Below are positions 33,196 to 45,200 of a stretch of DNA of 64,000 nucleotides, one piece after another. The stretch lies in NCBI GenBank assembly GCA_034008185.1, contig CM067095.1:5254610-5318609 (forward strand), read 5' to 3'. The position numbers were made by a program, and so were the translations under genes. The notes below the pieces were generated by a model, which ran no database searches, had not been told where the DNA came from, and was given only the letters and a program-made list of their open reading frames with translations. This DNA is from Gorsachius magnificus (taxonomy: Eukaryota; Chordata; Aves; Pelecaniformes; Ardeidae). The first letter of the stretch is position 1, and each line of letters starts with the position of its first letter.

Positions 33196-35462
33196 GGCTT
33201 GCATCAATTCGAATTATATCCGTGTAGAAAAGCTAGGCGCCCCGCGCAGCCTTCATTGTCTGGATCATTCACGTTCCTGCGTTAGTGTTACCATTCACTG
33301 GATTAGAGTCAGGGGAGTTGAATGGCCTGCCCTGTGAATGTCGTGTTTCCAGCATTCCTGATGGCCCTTTCCTCCTAAATCAAGCCTGAAAGTTTTCAGC
33401 ATCTTTCTGGTTTTGAGCATCCCAGAAGTCCTCTGGGGCGCTGGGAACCGCTGCATCCGAGTGCTGTTTCACACAACTCTTTCCTCCTACGCTTGTGTTG
33501 GTGGTTTTCAGTTGTCTAGTTTTTTTTTTTTTTCCATTAGTATAGCAACTTATCTTGTTACACTGGGATTGTTTGGGAACTGCTGGAGAATTCACTCATT
33601 GGGTAGATTTTACTCCTAATGTTGCTAGAGTCTCTGTGTGGATCAGAATATTGTTCAGTAAATGGGTATGGAAAACCAGACGTCTCTCTGAAAGGTCCCT
33701 TCCCCCCCCCCCCTTCAGAAAACTCTTGAAGATTTTTATTTTCATAATAAAAACGCCTTCTAACATCATACTGTCACCCTAAATATAATTGCCAGGTAAA
33801 CATACTTCGTCCACTTTTCCAGATACTCCTCTTTTCTTTTATCAACCCGTCCATATTATCTCTCATATGAAGATGAACCCACTGGGCTGTTTCTCTAGGA
33901 AGAATGGGGCTGTCCAACAGGTCAGGAAGATAGTTAAACCCAAACCATCAGCAAATCTAAATTGTTTAAATTGCAAACCTGTTAACCGAGCTCCTGGCAC
34001 ATTGCTAATGCCAGTAACTGTGTGTTTTTCTGTGCACATTACGAAGACGTAGCCCTGGAGGCGTGATTTGGAAGAGAACATTACAGACTAATGCAAGGAA
34101 GAAGGCTATCTTCAAGGGGAAGTGCATGGATCTGAGGGAGGCGAGCAAGGCCTCAGAGGTGATCAGAGAGAGGGACTAAATGAGCTTCGTCAAGAAGGGC
34201 TGCATAGGGTGGGCCTCAGCGCAATCTTAAGAGACTCTACTGAATGGAACACCTTTTACTGCTCCCAAATTCACAAACACAGGCTCAGTAAGGGATCAGC
34301 ACAAGTATCTGGAGAAAGTATGTTTAGATTCAGAGAACAGCAGCCCCCTGCTGTTCCGCTACCTGAGCCAGATGCTTGTACAAGTGGGCCATCCGGGCTG
34401 TGGTGCAGAACCAATGTGAACAGAAGTTTGACCTTGGCTGGATGCGCGTGTTCGGCATTGAGCTTGTAAAGAGTATGTGGGATTTGAATGAGTGAAGGAG
34501 AGCTGAGTGAAAGGGACAGGACAAGCCTTTGCTGAGATTTGAGAGGAATCCCTGAGGATTCCTGTGTATGAATGTTTCAAATTCTTTAGTAGTGACCTTC
34601 ACCAGATACTCTTCCACAGAAGATGTCAAGGACAATATGGTGAGCAAGACTTGAATGCCTAATCTTCCTTCAATCTGTTGCTTTGATTTTCTTTTAAGAA
34701 TGTCAAAAGTTGGAGTTTTGCCTCCTGCAGAGCACTCAAATTAAGAACTGTTGAGTCACTGATGCAGCCGTTCAGTTGGAGTATTTGTCTATGTTTGCTT
34801 CTTGACTTTGATCCCATCTCTCTAGAATAATTTATTGCTTGGGTAAAGCTCCAGAGTATCTCTTTTCTACTTACCAGTCTGCCACATGGCACCAAGCCCC
34901 CCAGCTACAGGAAGAACCGCTTGCTCAGAGACTACGGCCCGAGCATGGCACAAAGCTGCAGCGGGCATAAACAGGCTGCCTGAACGAGAAAGAGAGCCCT
35001 TCACACTGGAAGATATCTATCACCAGTAACATAAGGTTTAGCACAACAGGGGAATGTCATGGTAGTTGTTTAAAAAGCCAGAAAAATTGTTGAACACTAA
35101 CACAAATGAGGCCGTTAAGTGCAGGGATTCCTGTAAACTTGCAGGAGGCTTGGTTGTGTGAACTGCAGTCTGTCTCCAGCACAGAAAGAGCCCATGGCTT
35201 ATCCCAAAATCTATTCAAGTTCCTCTTACAGAGCACTCTTTTATTCTTCAAATGTAAAAATCAGAAGGTACCACAACGAGTCCTTTAACCGCAGCCAGCC
35301 GCAGCATTCTTTCGCCCTGCAACTAGGCTGCGTGCAGGAGCTGTCCTGCCGCCTTCTCTCCAAGTAAGCTCTCTCAGGCCTTAATAGGAATTGTCTCTTT
35401 CAGGAACCCACAGGGCCTTGCCCCTAAAAGGGGAAGGCAAATTTATTCATCTTTGGTCTGAC

Positions 35463-35484
35463 AAAAAAAAAAAAAAAAAAAAAA
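35463..35484 (+). repeat. Poly-A tract (22 A)
   Basis: Uninterrupted A run. No adjacent retroposed gene was recognised, so it may be a simple tract. Confidence 0.9.
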
Positions 35485-36600
35485 GGCATATAATGCCAAA
35501 TTAAAGAGCTGAGCTGACAATTAAAATTAACAGGGAATGACAGACCATTTGTAGAGTTACTGATCCAGCAGGGTATTTTTGTAACTCGCTCTGTGTGTGT
35601 GAGAATTGCAGTAGCAAAAAAGGAAGAGTCAGGTAAGAGAGAAAAGCTTCCTACTCCTCAGAAGCAGAGGGTGGCACTCTCTGCACAGCACAAATCCCAT
35701 GCTTGGTGCTTTCCAGTTACAGCTATTATAGCTACAAACATGTTTTTCTAAATATTGCCTTAGCAGAGATCTTGTTCTCTAACCACTGACAACACCATGT
35801 TCCAATTCCCTGTGCTTATTGCATGTTTTTCTGCTTACATATTTCTATTATTTGGTGTCACTCAGTCTGCAAAAACTTCATTAAAAAAGAAACCTGCACT
35901 AACCACATATAAAAAGCTCTATTACTGTCAGGCTGCAATCAGGCTCAGGTATCCAGCTCTCCTCTCAGCCACTGAGCAAAAAAAAAAATTTTGTATTAAA
36001 TACAGACTATGGAATTAGAATTCAGGTCTTCAGAAATGTGCTTTATTAAAGGCTGCCTTAGTATTTTATTTATATAATTATTTACTTATAAATTTTATTT
36101 TTATATGTGAGACATTTATAACAGCATTCTGCCTAAGCAATTTTTAGCGTGTCTGTTCTAGCATGGGTATTTAAAGTGTTACTTTCCTGACTCATTTCTA
36201 TAAACAGGGGAAACACTCAGATGTAACTGTGGCATGTCTGATACAACAACGTAGCTCAGAATGGATTTAATCAACCTCCGCTCTACATAAGAGAAAGCTG
36301 GAAAAGCATAAAAAGCCGCATTGTGTAACCAGACGGTTTGCAGATGAGAACTCTTGCGTACAGAGAGTAAGATTTAAGGCCTTGTTACTGAAAGTATCTT
36401 GCCAATGCCCTCCTCCTGTTTAAAGCTGGATTCAGTTTGGTCACACCAGCTGTTTGGAAAAACAGAAACTGCTCAGAGCTGCATTCATTTCTGTGGGACA
36501 TTCCGCTATAGTCTCCCTGGGCGAGGAAGGTTACTTTTGGTATCAGGATGCCTTACATATTTAAGGAAATTAATTCAGAAAGTTCTCTTTCCATGTATCA

Positions 36601-36622
36601 GTGTGTGTGAGAGAGAGAGAGT
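36601..36622 (+). repeat. GT/GA dinucleotide repeat
   Basis: GTGTGTGT followed by GAGAGAGAGAGAG, a short compound microsatellite. Confidence 0.9.
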
Positions 36623-39600
36623 GGATGGAAATTACTGGCGTTTAGTGGTTTTAAGCTTAGATTTCCCACAGTAAATTATTTTTGCTGCCAGCCTGGAAGC
36701 AGTAAGTTTCTACTACTTTTTTTTTCTTGGAAATGGCTTTCCCACCCTGGGGCTACTGGTTAAGAAAGTTCTGCCATTACACACACAAGTCCTATCCACT
36801 AACTTCATAAATGTCCACTGTTCCACTGAAACGTAGTGCTTGCTTCAGCATTTCAAGAGCCCTCAAAATGGCACAGTATAGTAAGAAACATCAGCCAGTC
36901 CTTGGAAGGACTTGCTAAAAGAGCATGGAAGCCTTGCATTTTTCAACAGAGAGGATTTGCAACACAGAGAAAAGGACATTTACTTTCTTAAAGATGTCTC
37001 AACAGCTGTGGAAGAGGCTTGGCCTTGTCTGTTCAGGGATCTGCAGAGTTGTACCTTGCATCTCCCTTTCCCAGCAGATGGTGGGAACAGGGTACAACTC
37101 TGATTGGGGCTGTGTGGCAAGGATGGAGAGCTGGAATTGTGGAGAGTGTAAGATAGGAAATAAAGAGTAGGCAGGAAGCCAAGTCCCATTTACCCTTCTG
37201 TCCTTTCTTGATCCTTCAAGTAAATCTATCACTGGTCTACCTCCAGCTGCCTTGCATGGCTGACTAATGGGCAGCTGGGCCAGTCACCATGGGAAGCCAG
37301 CTCACCAGCTCAATGTTCCCTGGAACGGGCATTGGAAGCCCTGCTTGCAGGCTCAGTGCAGCACCTGCAAGCCTGGCTTCACGGCTGGTACCTTCAGTGG
37401 GCGGTTAGACACCTTTCAGACCTAGACTTCCATGCTGCCTGGTGTGGGAAGTTGTCCATGCCCATACAAAGTCCCACTGCCTGCTCACAGAAGGAGCTCG
37501 TAAATATAAAACATAATCTTCATGAAAACTACGGCTCGAAAGGGTCACCAGTCTGAGCCAAAGATACTCACAAGCAGACTGCTCGAAGTTTGATCCTTAA
37601 TTCTAGATGCTAAGTCATTGCTAAGCCACAGTGATGAAGTGTTGTGTGGACAGGTCCTGCTGGCAGAGGGATGCTGAGATCAGGGAACAAAGACATATTG
37701 ACAGAATTTGCTAGGCCAAGAACAGAGTAAACACAAACATGAGAAATCAGCATACATTTGTGTCTGTGCTCAAGGTCTACAGCTTGCAACAGCAGCATAG
37801 CCCCCACAGCAGCCTCTTTGCCTCGAAAGGATTATGGGTGCCTGCACTCAGATGACCCCTGGAAAGGAATCCAAATAACAGGGATGTAAGATCCTTAAAA
37901 AGAGCGCTGCATTGCTAGACTTGGGCATGTTCTCTCTCTTTCATTTAGATATTTTTATATTATTATTCCAGCCCTGTCCAAGTGAAGAAAAAATCACTTT
38001 TTGAATACCCTTTTCTGCCAACTAGTCCTTGACTTATGTCCTCAACAACTGTGTATTAACATAAGGAAACAGCAGATGCAGTCTCTGCATTTACTTCTGT
38101 CACACTGAGCCTCATGTGGAAAAGAAAGTAGATTTCTTGTTTCAGGGATTTTTCAAAGCTTAACATGCATTTATGGTGACATCGCCCTGAGATTTAACTC
38201 TGAGTGTTAAGAAAAGCAATGCACCACAGTGCTATGCTACGGAGACCAGACTGCCCTTCAGGCAGGCGTGTTCTGCATGGAAAAATCCCTTCCCTCTCAA
38301 AAGCCCCTCCTGCCAGAGATGCCAAGCGTCCCAGGTTATGTGTTTGTTCAGAATAGATATAATGTAGTTATATATGCTTTTTCAGTTGACAGGTAACTCA
38401 AAGAAATATTACCCAGGAGGAGGAAAATGTAAATTGGAACACGAGCAATCACAGTAAATAACTGACAAGGTCATAGCCTAGGAACACCATTTACACAGAA
38501 TTTGCCCTGAAAAGAAAAGGGTGAAATAAGAATTGGCCACACAAAGAATTATTTGCATCTTTTGCCTTCAGTGCAAGAAGGATAAACAACCCAATTAAGC
38601 TACCAAGATGTTCCTTATGTGCCCTTCCACCAAAGGGCCATTTCTGCATTAGCAAATGCAAATTTTCCAGGGAGGCAGCGTGGCCCGAGAGGGCAGCGAG
38701 CAGTCGGAGTCCTGTCCCCGATTCCCTCTCAGCCTTGGGCTAATCATGTTGTTACCTTTTCTAGGCGTCCTCGGTTTGTAGAATAAAGGATAACAGGCAG
38801 GATTACGTGGGTATCTGTTTCACCTCTTTAGGAGTCAAGCATTATTTTTTACAGACAGGACATCAAACCCACAGAGTAGGTGAGTAGCCCTGGCTCACAC
38901 ACGAGCTCAGTGTCAGCGTGCATCCAGCGCGAGAATGCTGCCTCGGTGCCTCTGCCCAGCCTCTCCCGCTCTCATTCATAAATTCAAGATGCTACTTCTG
39001 ATATACACAATGAAATGACAATATGGAAAGTCAAATACAAAGTACATCCATGAAAAAAAAAAAGTTTCTTCAACACCAAGCCTCCAACTTCATGCTTATT
39101 ATATGCACCCACTTGGACATCAGCTGAAGGTATTACACTTTTTTTTTTTTTTCCATTGGTTACATTGTCCTCTGAAAACCAGGTTAATCTCTGCTCTTTG
39201 GGAAAGAGGAATTCAGGATCTGGGATGCCAGCGCAGCCCAATACCCTGGCTAGTCCATCAGCCCTTTTCCAGTAGTGGCCGACACAAGAATTTTTTGGGA
39301 GAGGTGTAAGAAACCCTGTAACAACCTGCCACTTGGCAGATTCCCCTCCCACGCCAGGCAGAGCTGGATCTGTGAGGGGTCCTTGTGCAGCTTACTGTGA
39401 GGGGGTAACCGAACTACAAAAAAGCAGCTCCAAGTGTAAACCCACAGTATTTTGTCAAATACTTTTACTTTTAAAATAGATTATTGCAACTCTTCCTACA
39501 AACTAAAAGAATTAACTGATGCCAGCAATGTATATTCGCTGCCACCTGCAAGGACAGAGTAATTTTTGGTTGCTGGGGTCTGCGGGCTGCCCGACGCTCG

Positions 39601-39899
39601 TTGCAGCATGTGGTGTGACTGGACAGGGTACGGGAGAGGGTCTCATTTGGAAAAACAGAAAACTGCCTCAGAAATGAGGAAGTGTCCCCTGCCCTCCAGA
39701 AAGGTTAAGTGGCTGCTGTACCCTGACTGCTAGTTTTTGTGCAGCTCCTTCCCTTTGGGCTCCCCAGGATGCCCAGCAGCGTTCCTTCCCTGTGCTTTGC
39801 TTCGTGCTCGGATGAAGCTGAGGTGATTTTTCCTCCTTGGAACGACCTGAGCCCTTTTCCTATTTCCCATCCTCTGCTCATTCACCGCCCAGACTGGGC

Positions 39900-40780
39900 T
39901 CCAGGGTCTGGCAGGAGACCGGGGCACCGGCCGGGTGCGCTGCCCAGGGCAGCTGCCCTCGCCAGTGCCGGGACACCAGCCCCTCCATCTCCCTGCCGCA
40001 CAGCAGGAGAAACTTTTTGCCGCCGGAGCCCGCTCGAGCGGGCTGCTCGGAGGGGTTGGGCCGCCTCTACCCCCGGCGGGGAGGATACAGCCCCGGGCAC
40101 CCCGCTCCGACCCTGCTTGTGGCGGGGGGCGCGGACCCTCCAGCCCGGGCTGCCCCGCGGCCGCCCGACGGCTCCCCGCCGAGCTCCGCGCCGCAGGTGA
40201 CCCCCCGGGGGAGGGCGGGGCCGGGAGCGGCCGGGGGGGGGGCGAGGGGCGGGGAGGCCGGGCTCGGGGGGTTGCTGTCAGCGGCGCCCGCTCGGGGCAC
40301 GGCACGGCTCGGCGCTGTACGGCTCAGCTCGGCACGGCACGGCTCGGCTGTGCTCGGCACGGCACACCTCGGCTCGGCTCGGCAGGGCTCGGCTCGACGG
40401 CGCAAAGCTCCGCTGGGCTCGGCGCAGCACGGCTCGGCTGGGCGCAGCGGAGCTTCCCCGGCGCGGGGCTCGCCCCTGCCCGCCCCCGCCGGCACCGGGC
40501 GCCCGGCGGCGGGCTCCCAGCGCGGGGCGGACAGCGGCAAACCCGACGGGGGGGGTGCCCCGGGGGGCCGGGGGGGAACCGGAGCCCCGGGAGGAGGGAT
40601 GCAGCAGAGCTGCCGGGAGTCCCGGGAAGAGGGCTGCCGTGGCGCTCCCGGGACGAAGGATGCGCCGGGACTGGCGGGACGGGGGCGGCTGCGCTGCCCC
40701 CTTGCCCGGAGCGCGGGGTCCCCTCGGCCCCAGCCCCCTCGGCGGTGGGGTTTGGGTGCCCCTCTTCAGGGCTGGCTGAT
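39900..40780. promoter_or_regulatory. CpG island, probable promoter of the plus-strand CUB gene
   Basis: This third CpG-rich block in the window lies upstream of the plus-strand exons at 42214 and 58490. A donor-like CAG|GTGACC at 40196/40197 could end a 5' non-coding exon. The island also contains a GGCTC/GGCAC repeat. The long open frames on both strands across it are compositional. Linking it to the CUB gene is inference from order and orientation. Confidence 0.6.
40291..40448 (+). repeat. Degenerate GGCTC/GGCAC pentamer repeat within the CpG island
   Basis: About 160 bp built of repeated GGCTC and GGCAC five-base units with interruptions. It translates into repetitive Leu/Gly/Ser/Ala/Arg-rich frames, which are not a gene. 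Confidence 0.85.
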
Positions 40781-42213
40781 GACTCGTCTCGGAGTCCAAA
40801 AAGCCCTGGGAGAAGGATGCTGCGGGAGGCTGTCTCTGGATCACCCTCTCCGCTTCGATACAGCCAGACCCGAAATCCGGTGCACGCCCCGTGGAAACCG
40901 ATAGAACAGCATTTCCAGCAGAAATCAGAGCACTTGCCCAAAGGCGTCCCTAACGAGGGGTAGCCTGGCATAAGGAACCCAAAACAAACCACCTTGTGCT
41001 GTGTTACTGTCCCCAAGCTCTCCAGTCTTGTGCACCTCGTCTGTAGTAGGGAGAGCAGGTAAGCAGTGCAAGTGACAGCTACAGCTCTCAGGGCAGGGAT
41101 CTTGGCATAGGTTGGGAGCCACTGGGTGAGCACTGGGGGAACCAGAGCGGTGGTGGAAAGGCAGATGAGGAAGCACAGAGTACCCCACAACTCGGAGCAG
41201 CTGCAGAGCAAACAGTCGCTCTGTGCTGCGGGAAGGGTAAGCAGCCCTGGTCCTGCTGAAGTGAGCGGGACCTTTCCTGTGGACCCTGATAGGACTCAGA
41301 TTTGACACTTCTCAGAGAGATTCTCAGATCTATAAAACATGAGCCACTACACTAGGAGAAAATAATATTCCATACATTTATGTCTTTTGTTACGTGCATA
41401 TATATAAAAAGAAAAAAGGTGGGGGGTTGCTTTCCCTGGTGGAAAACAGCATTGGAATTCTGCCTGATACACCAACTCCCTGCCACGGCACATATGAACA
41501 CAGCAATGACTTTGTGGTTGAAACAAAGATGTTTTATCTCCTCTGGTATCCTAGTGAAGATAGCTACAGTGAGAACTTCTTAATTAAGCCACATTTCTGG
41601 CACTGAAATACTAAGCATTAACTTTACAAAGGTGCGCACTTAAATCTATTGAATTGTATGGTTGTGGAGTTTTGTCTTTTGTTTCTCTTTTAACTCAGAA
41701 TTGCATCACGTAACCTGCAAGCTTACCCTCTCCTGTTGGGCTTGTTACTAGAGATGAACAACTCTCATCCAGCTGCATACTTCTCTTATTAAACTGCATA
41801 ACTTGCTTACTGCCCAAGTTATTACAGCCTTCCTGTGCTGGTTTTGTTCTAATTTTGCCTGTGCAGTCATGAGGTGGACCGAGTATTATCTGTGTGGTGT
41901 GCCTTTGGGTGGCAATGGTGGGACACTGAACGCATCAGCAAGCTATAATTTCTGCTTGATTTTTCTTTTTTCTATGTTTCCTAGCCCACTTCTGTTGTTC
42001 TCTAACTCTGAAATCAGGACTGTTTCATTTCCCATCAGGCAGAATCTGAACTAAAGTATTGACCAACAGCACTATAGAAAAGAAAGTGTCTCCTTAATGA
42101 AGATCAGCAGCCTCCTGCATACTTCCCCAGACTTGACTTCTTGCCGTGTCAGTTATTCTTTTGATCACATGCTGTCTATAGTCTCTTAACTTACTGGACA
42201 ATTTATTTTGCAG

Positions 42214-42286
42214 AATGAAAATTAGGCGGTTTCTATTGCTTATCTTCCTAAATGTGACAGTGAAATCTCTGTGTGCAGACAGACGT
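42214..42286 (+). CDS. Candidate first coding exon with signal peptide (CUB gene)
   Basis: A good acceptor (TTTATTTTGCAG) is followed one base later by ATG at 42215. The 24 codons begin MKIRRFLLLIFLNVTVKS and end LCADRR: a basic n-region, a hydrophobic core and an LCA-D cleavage point, as in secretory signal peptides. Ending the exon at CGT|GTGTGT (42286) gives phase 0. That joins directly in frame to the exon at 58490, placing a mature N-terminus DRRVYYSCG just before the CUB domain. The donor is weak (GTGTGT). The exon could instead belong to another transcript or be chance. Linkage is inference. Confidence 0.4.
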
Positions 42287-45200
42287 GTGTGTACATCTCT
42301 TGCTTCCTGTTTTTGGTTTTTTTTAATAAGTTGCACTTGGTCTTCACTCATCAAGGACTGCACTATGCTGCTTAGGCTTCATTATTTTTATCTTTTTTGG
42401 CTATGTTCTGAAAGTGTTGCTATGCTAGTAAAAAAAAATACACATCCCACTGTAAGTTGGTGGTTCAAATGTAGTTCAATTTAGCAGCTGAAAAAAGGTA
42501 TTAAAAGGTTTATGGGAAATGAATTGTCTTCTGGCTTAGAGTTAACAATATAAAAACATAACAGAAACTCCCTTGGAAAGGGCAAATCTGCATGCGGTAT
42601 AGGAAACTGCTTTGTTCTTTTCATCCAGGAAGGTGGTCTCTGCCAGTCAGAGTTGAGGAACTTTGGGATGCTGCGGGGTGGCGTGGATGTTTGAAACATG
42701 TTTTGTGGCAAAGTAGAGCTCTCTCTGGAATCCTTCACTGAGTACTACAGCAATATAAAAACAGGAGTTAGATCAAATGAAAGAAAATTTGAAGATAAGG
42801 TGTATGATGTTTCCTCCTGCGTGTCTGTATCAGATGGAACAAGATGTGCAGATAAGCGGCTTGTTTATCCTGAAGGAAGAATGTAAGCCTGATGAAAGAA
42901 TAACACAGTCTAAACTATGTCTCTGTATGTCCATAAAATATTACCTGTTTAATCAAATCCCTGTGGAGGAGGTCTCTATGCCAGTGCCATCCTTCATCTG
43001 GTATTCTTATGTTCACTTGCTGGCTTAAAGAAAAAAATCATGCCTTTCTTGTTCCTTTTAGGAAAAGAAATCTTAGTGATCCTAGACCTTCTAGCGAAAG
43101 TCTGAGTCCTGCTCCCAGTGAGGACTATGGCAAAATTCCCGCTGGTTTCAGAGGGAGCAGGATCCTTCCCAAGATCAGTGAAGGATTAAAAAAAAAATCA
43201 ACTCCTAAAATATGCACCTCAATTAGCAAAGAATGTGGCCTGATTAGTAAAGTGTATGAAATTTCAGCTATTAAATTCTACGGCCCTGATCAACAAAGCA
43301 CGCTGCACAATTGGCAATGTATCCAGAATCTCAACTACTGTACTAGCCTCCTGCCAGATCAACCAAGCATGCAGCTGAATCAGTAAATTATGCAACTGGA
43401 GCAGCAAAATATACACTTCTGATGGGGGGGGGAGGAGGATGTGGAAATTCTCAAATGTTTTAAATTGACACACAATAGGTCTGTTACAGGTCAACCTCCA
43501 CCTTAAGAAAAGTGGAGGCAAAATATATAACCTTTATCGAGTCTCTCCAGACAAATGCTGGACTGGAAAAGTCAGCCCCTCAAACAGCTCAAAGCCCTGT
43601 TCTTTACCAGATGTACTGCACATCTGGTTCCAATCCCAGCTGCTGCCAGGTGTGGGGGTTATTTTAGTAACACTTTAATGGGATTTTTAGGTCCAGGTAG
43701 CTTTTGCTTTATAGCTCACTGTAAAGCACTGTATATGCACACCAGGCTGTCTTTCTCTCAAGAAACTAAGCCAATCAAGCCAAATAAGGCACCTTCAAAG
43801 AATCTGAAACTTTTGTTGGTGATGAGCTTCATATCCACTAATCTCTCCACTGTTTGTGAAAGTACTCAGTGCTTTAGGAGTAGAAAAATGATAGGTCTTT
43901 CCTATTTTCTTTGTATCTTGATTAATTGCCATAGCTGCTTCCTGTTGTGTTTACAGTGTACCTTGGCTGATATTTACTGTGCGGAGAGTTTGGATGTTCG
44001 GCCAGTTTGGGGAGCAGCTATATTCACATACCCTGAAGCAGTAGAGCTGTGCAGATGTGCGTTAAAAATCCAGCCACAGTAGCTGGTTCTGATCTTGAGA
44101 AGTTGGTTTTGCTTTATATTATTATTATTATTTTATACAGAAGACCTGTTCTCCTATTTTAATAAAGATGCAGTTTCAGGATTTCTATAAACTACTTTTC
44201 CTATGTCTGGAAGTAAACTGTGTAACACTGCCTGTGCTCAAGGCAGGCATGAGAATTGCTTTGTTTTATTGCACTGTTCGCTTTAGTACCTAGAAGTTTG
44301 GAACATTATTTGAGGCTAAGAAATATCTGGGCTTGGTTTGGGGTTTGTTGGTTGTTTTTTTTTTTAATCCACTACAGTTGATACATAAAACTGGCCTGCA
44401 CTGAACTTCTTATTTACCAAATTTCTGTCTCATTTCCAGGTCAGTTCAATGAATGATCCCATTTAGTTCTTTTTCCTGTTTAAAATATTTCCTACTGAGT
44501 CCAGAGCAGTGCCCTTAAAACATAATTGATTTGGGTCATTGAACCTTTATTTTTCATGCATGTTAGCTTGCATCCCGCCACTGGTCTGACTGGTATTTCA
44601 ATTAGAAAAATGCAGGCGGATTTCTCCTAGAGGCTAAAGTTCACGTGGAGTCTCTGGCGAAATAAGATCCTGGAGTACGTATCCCTGGAACTGGGCAATG
44701 ATTTGTAGCTTTTTTTTTAATTCTCTGTCTGGCCAGAATGTTGTAAATCTGGCGCTCTCTTGTTAGCTTCACGCTAAGCAGCAATAATGTCCACAGTGTT
44801 TTAGTCCTGATAATTCTAATTACTGAAGCACTGAAGAAGCTGAAAGCTGAGAAGATGGACGAGGCTGGCCTCAAGTCCTGCATAGCACATGGGACTCTCT
44901 CTTTGTAGAGCTGAACCATAATTCTCTCGTTTGCCAAGGCCAGCGATGGAAGCAGCAGCCAAGGTAAGAGAAGCAAGCCAGTGGCAGAAGATTTCTGGAA
45001 TGATGTGGGTAATCTTTATGCACAAGGAGCTAAAAGAGCGCAGTACCACTAGAGATGTCAACCATCCTTGGGATGAAAATGCTGAAGTCATTTTTGTTTC
45101 TTTACTATCTAAGTAGGTTGAAGCAAACAATCCTGTTGCGCTGGTTTAAAAAGACCCAGCAAACAAACTTTCCTGCGGTAACCAACAAACAATTACTATT

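Larger units (their letters stand above)
33196..39899. other. Intergenic region between GOLGA3 and the plus-strand CUB gene
   Basis: 6.7 kb with no supported gene. Simple repeats include poly-A at 35463-35484, GT/GA at 36601-36622 and short poly-T or poly-C runs near 33515-33530 and 33703-33713. Small open frames lack recognisable domains or splice borders. Confidence 0.6.

Noticed and set aside
32492..33337. 281-codon open frame on the plus strand in the GOLGA3 promoter island
   Set aside because: Composition-driven, no domain, and it overlaps the GOLGA3 promoter.
39837..40963. Long open frames (up to 355 codons) on both strands across the third CpG island
   Set aside because: The translations are Gly/Ala/Pro/Arg/Ser low complexity, open in several registers at once and overlapping a pentamer repeat. 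This is expected of GC-rich DNA lacking stop codons.
43009..43386. 125-codon plus-strand open frame, considered as an extra exon of the CUB gene
   Set aside because: Although an acceptor-like sequence ending TTTTAG precedes AAAAGAAATC near 43062, the product has no domain and no matching phase or donor that I could support.
44155..44170. AATAAA on the plus strand as a gene end
   Set aside because: An isolated hexamer in AT-rich DNA; no coding exon upstream ends here.
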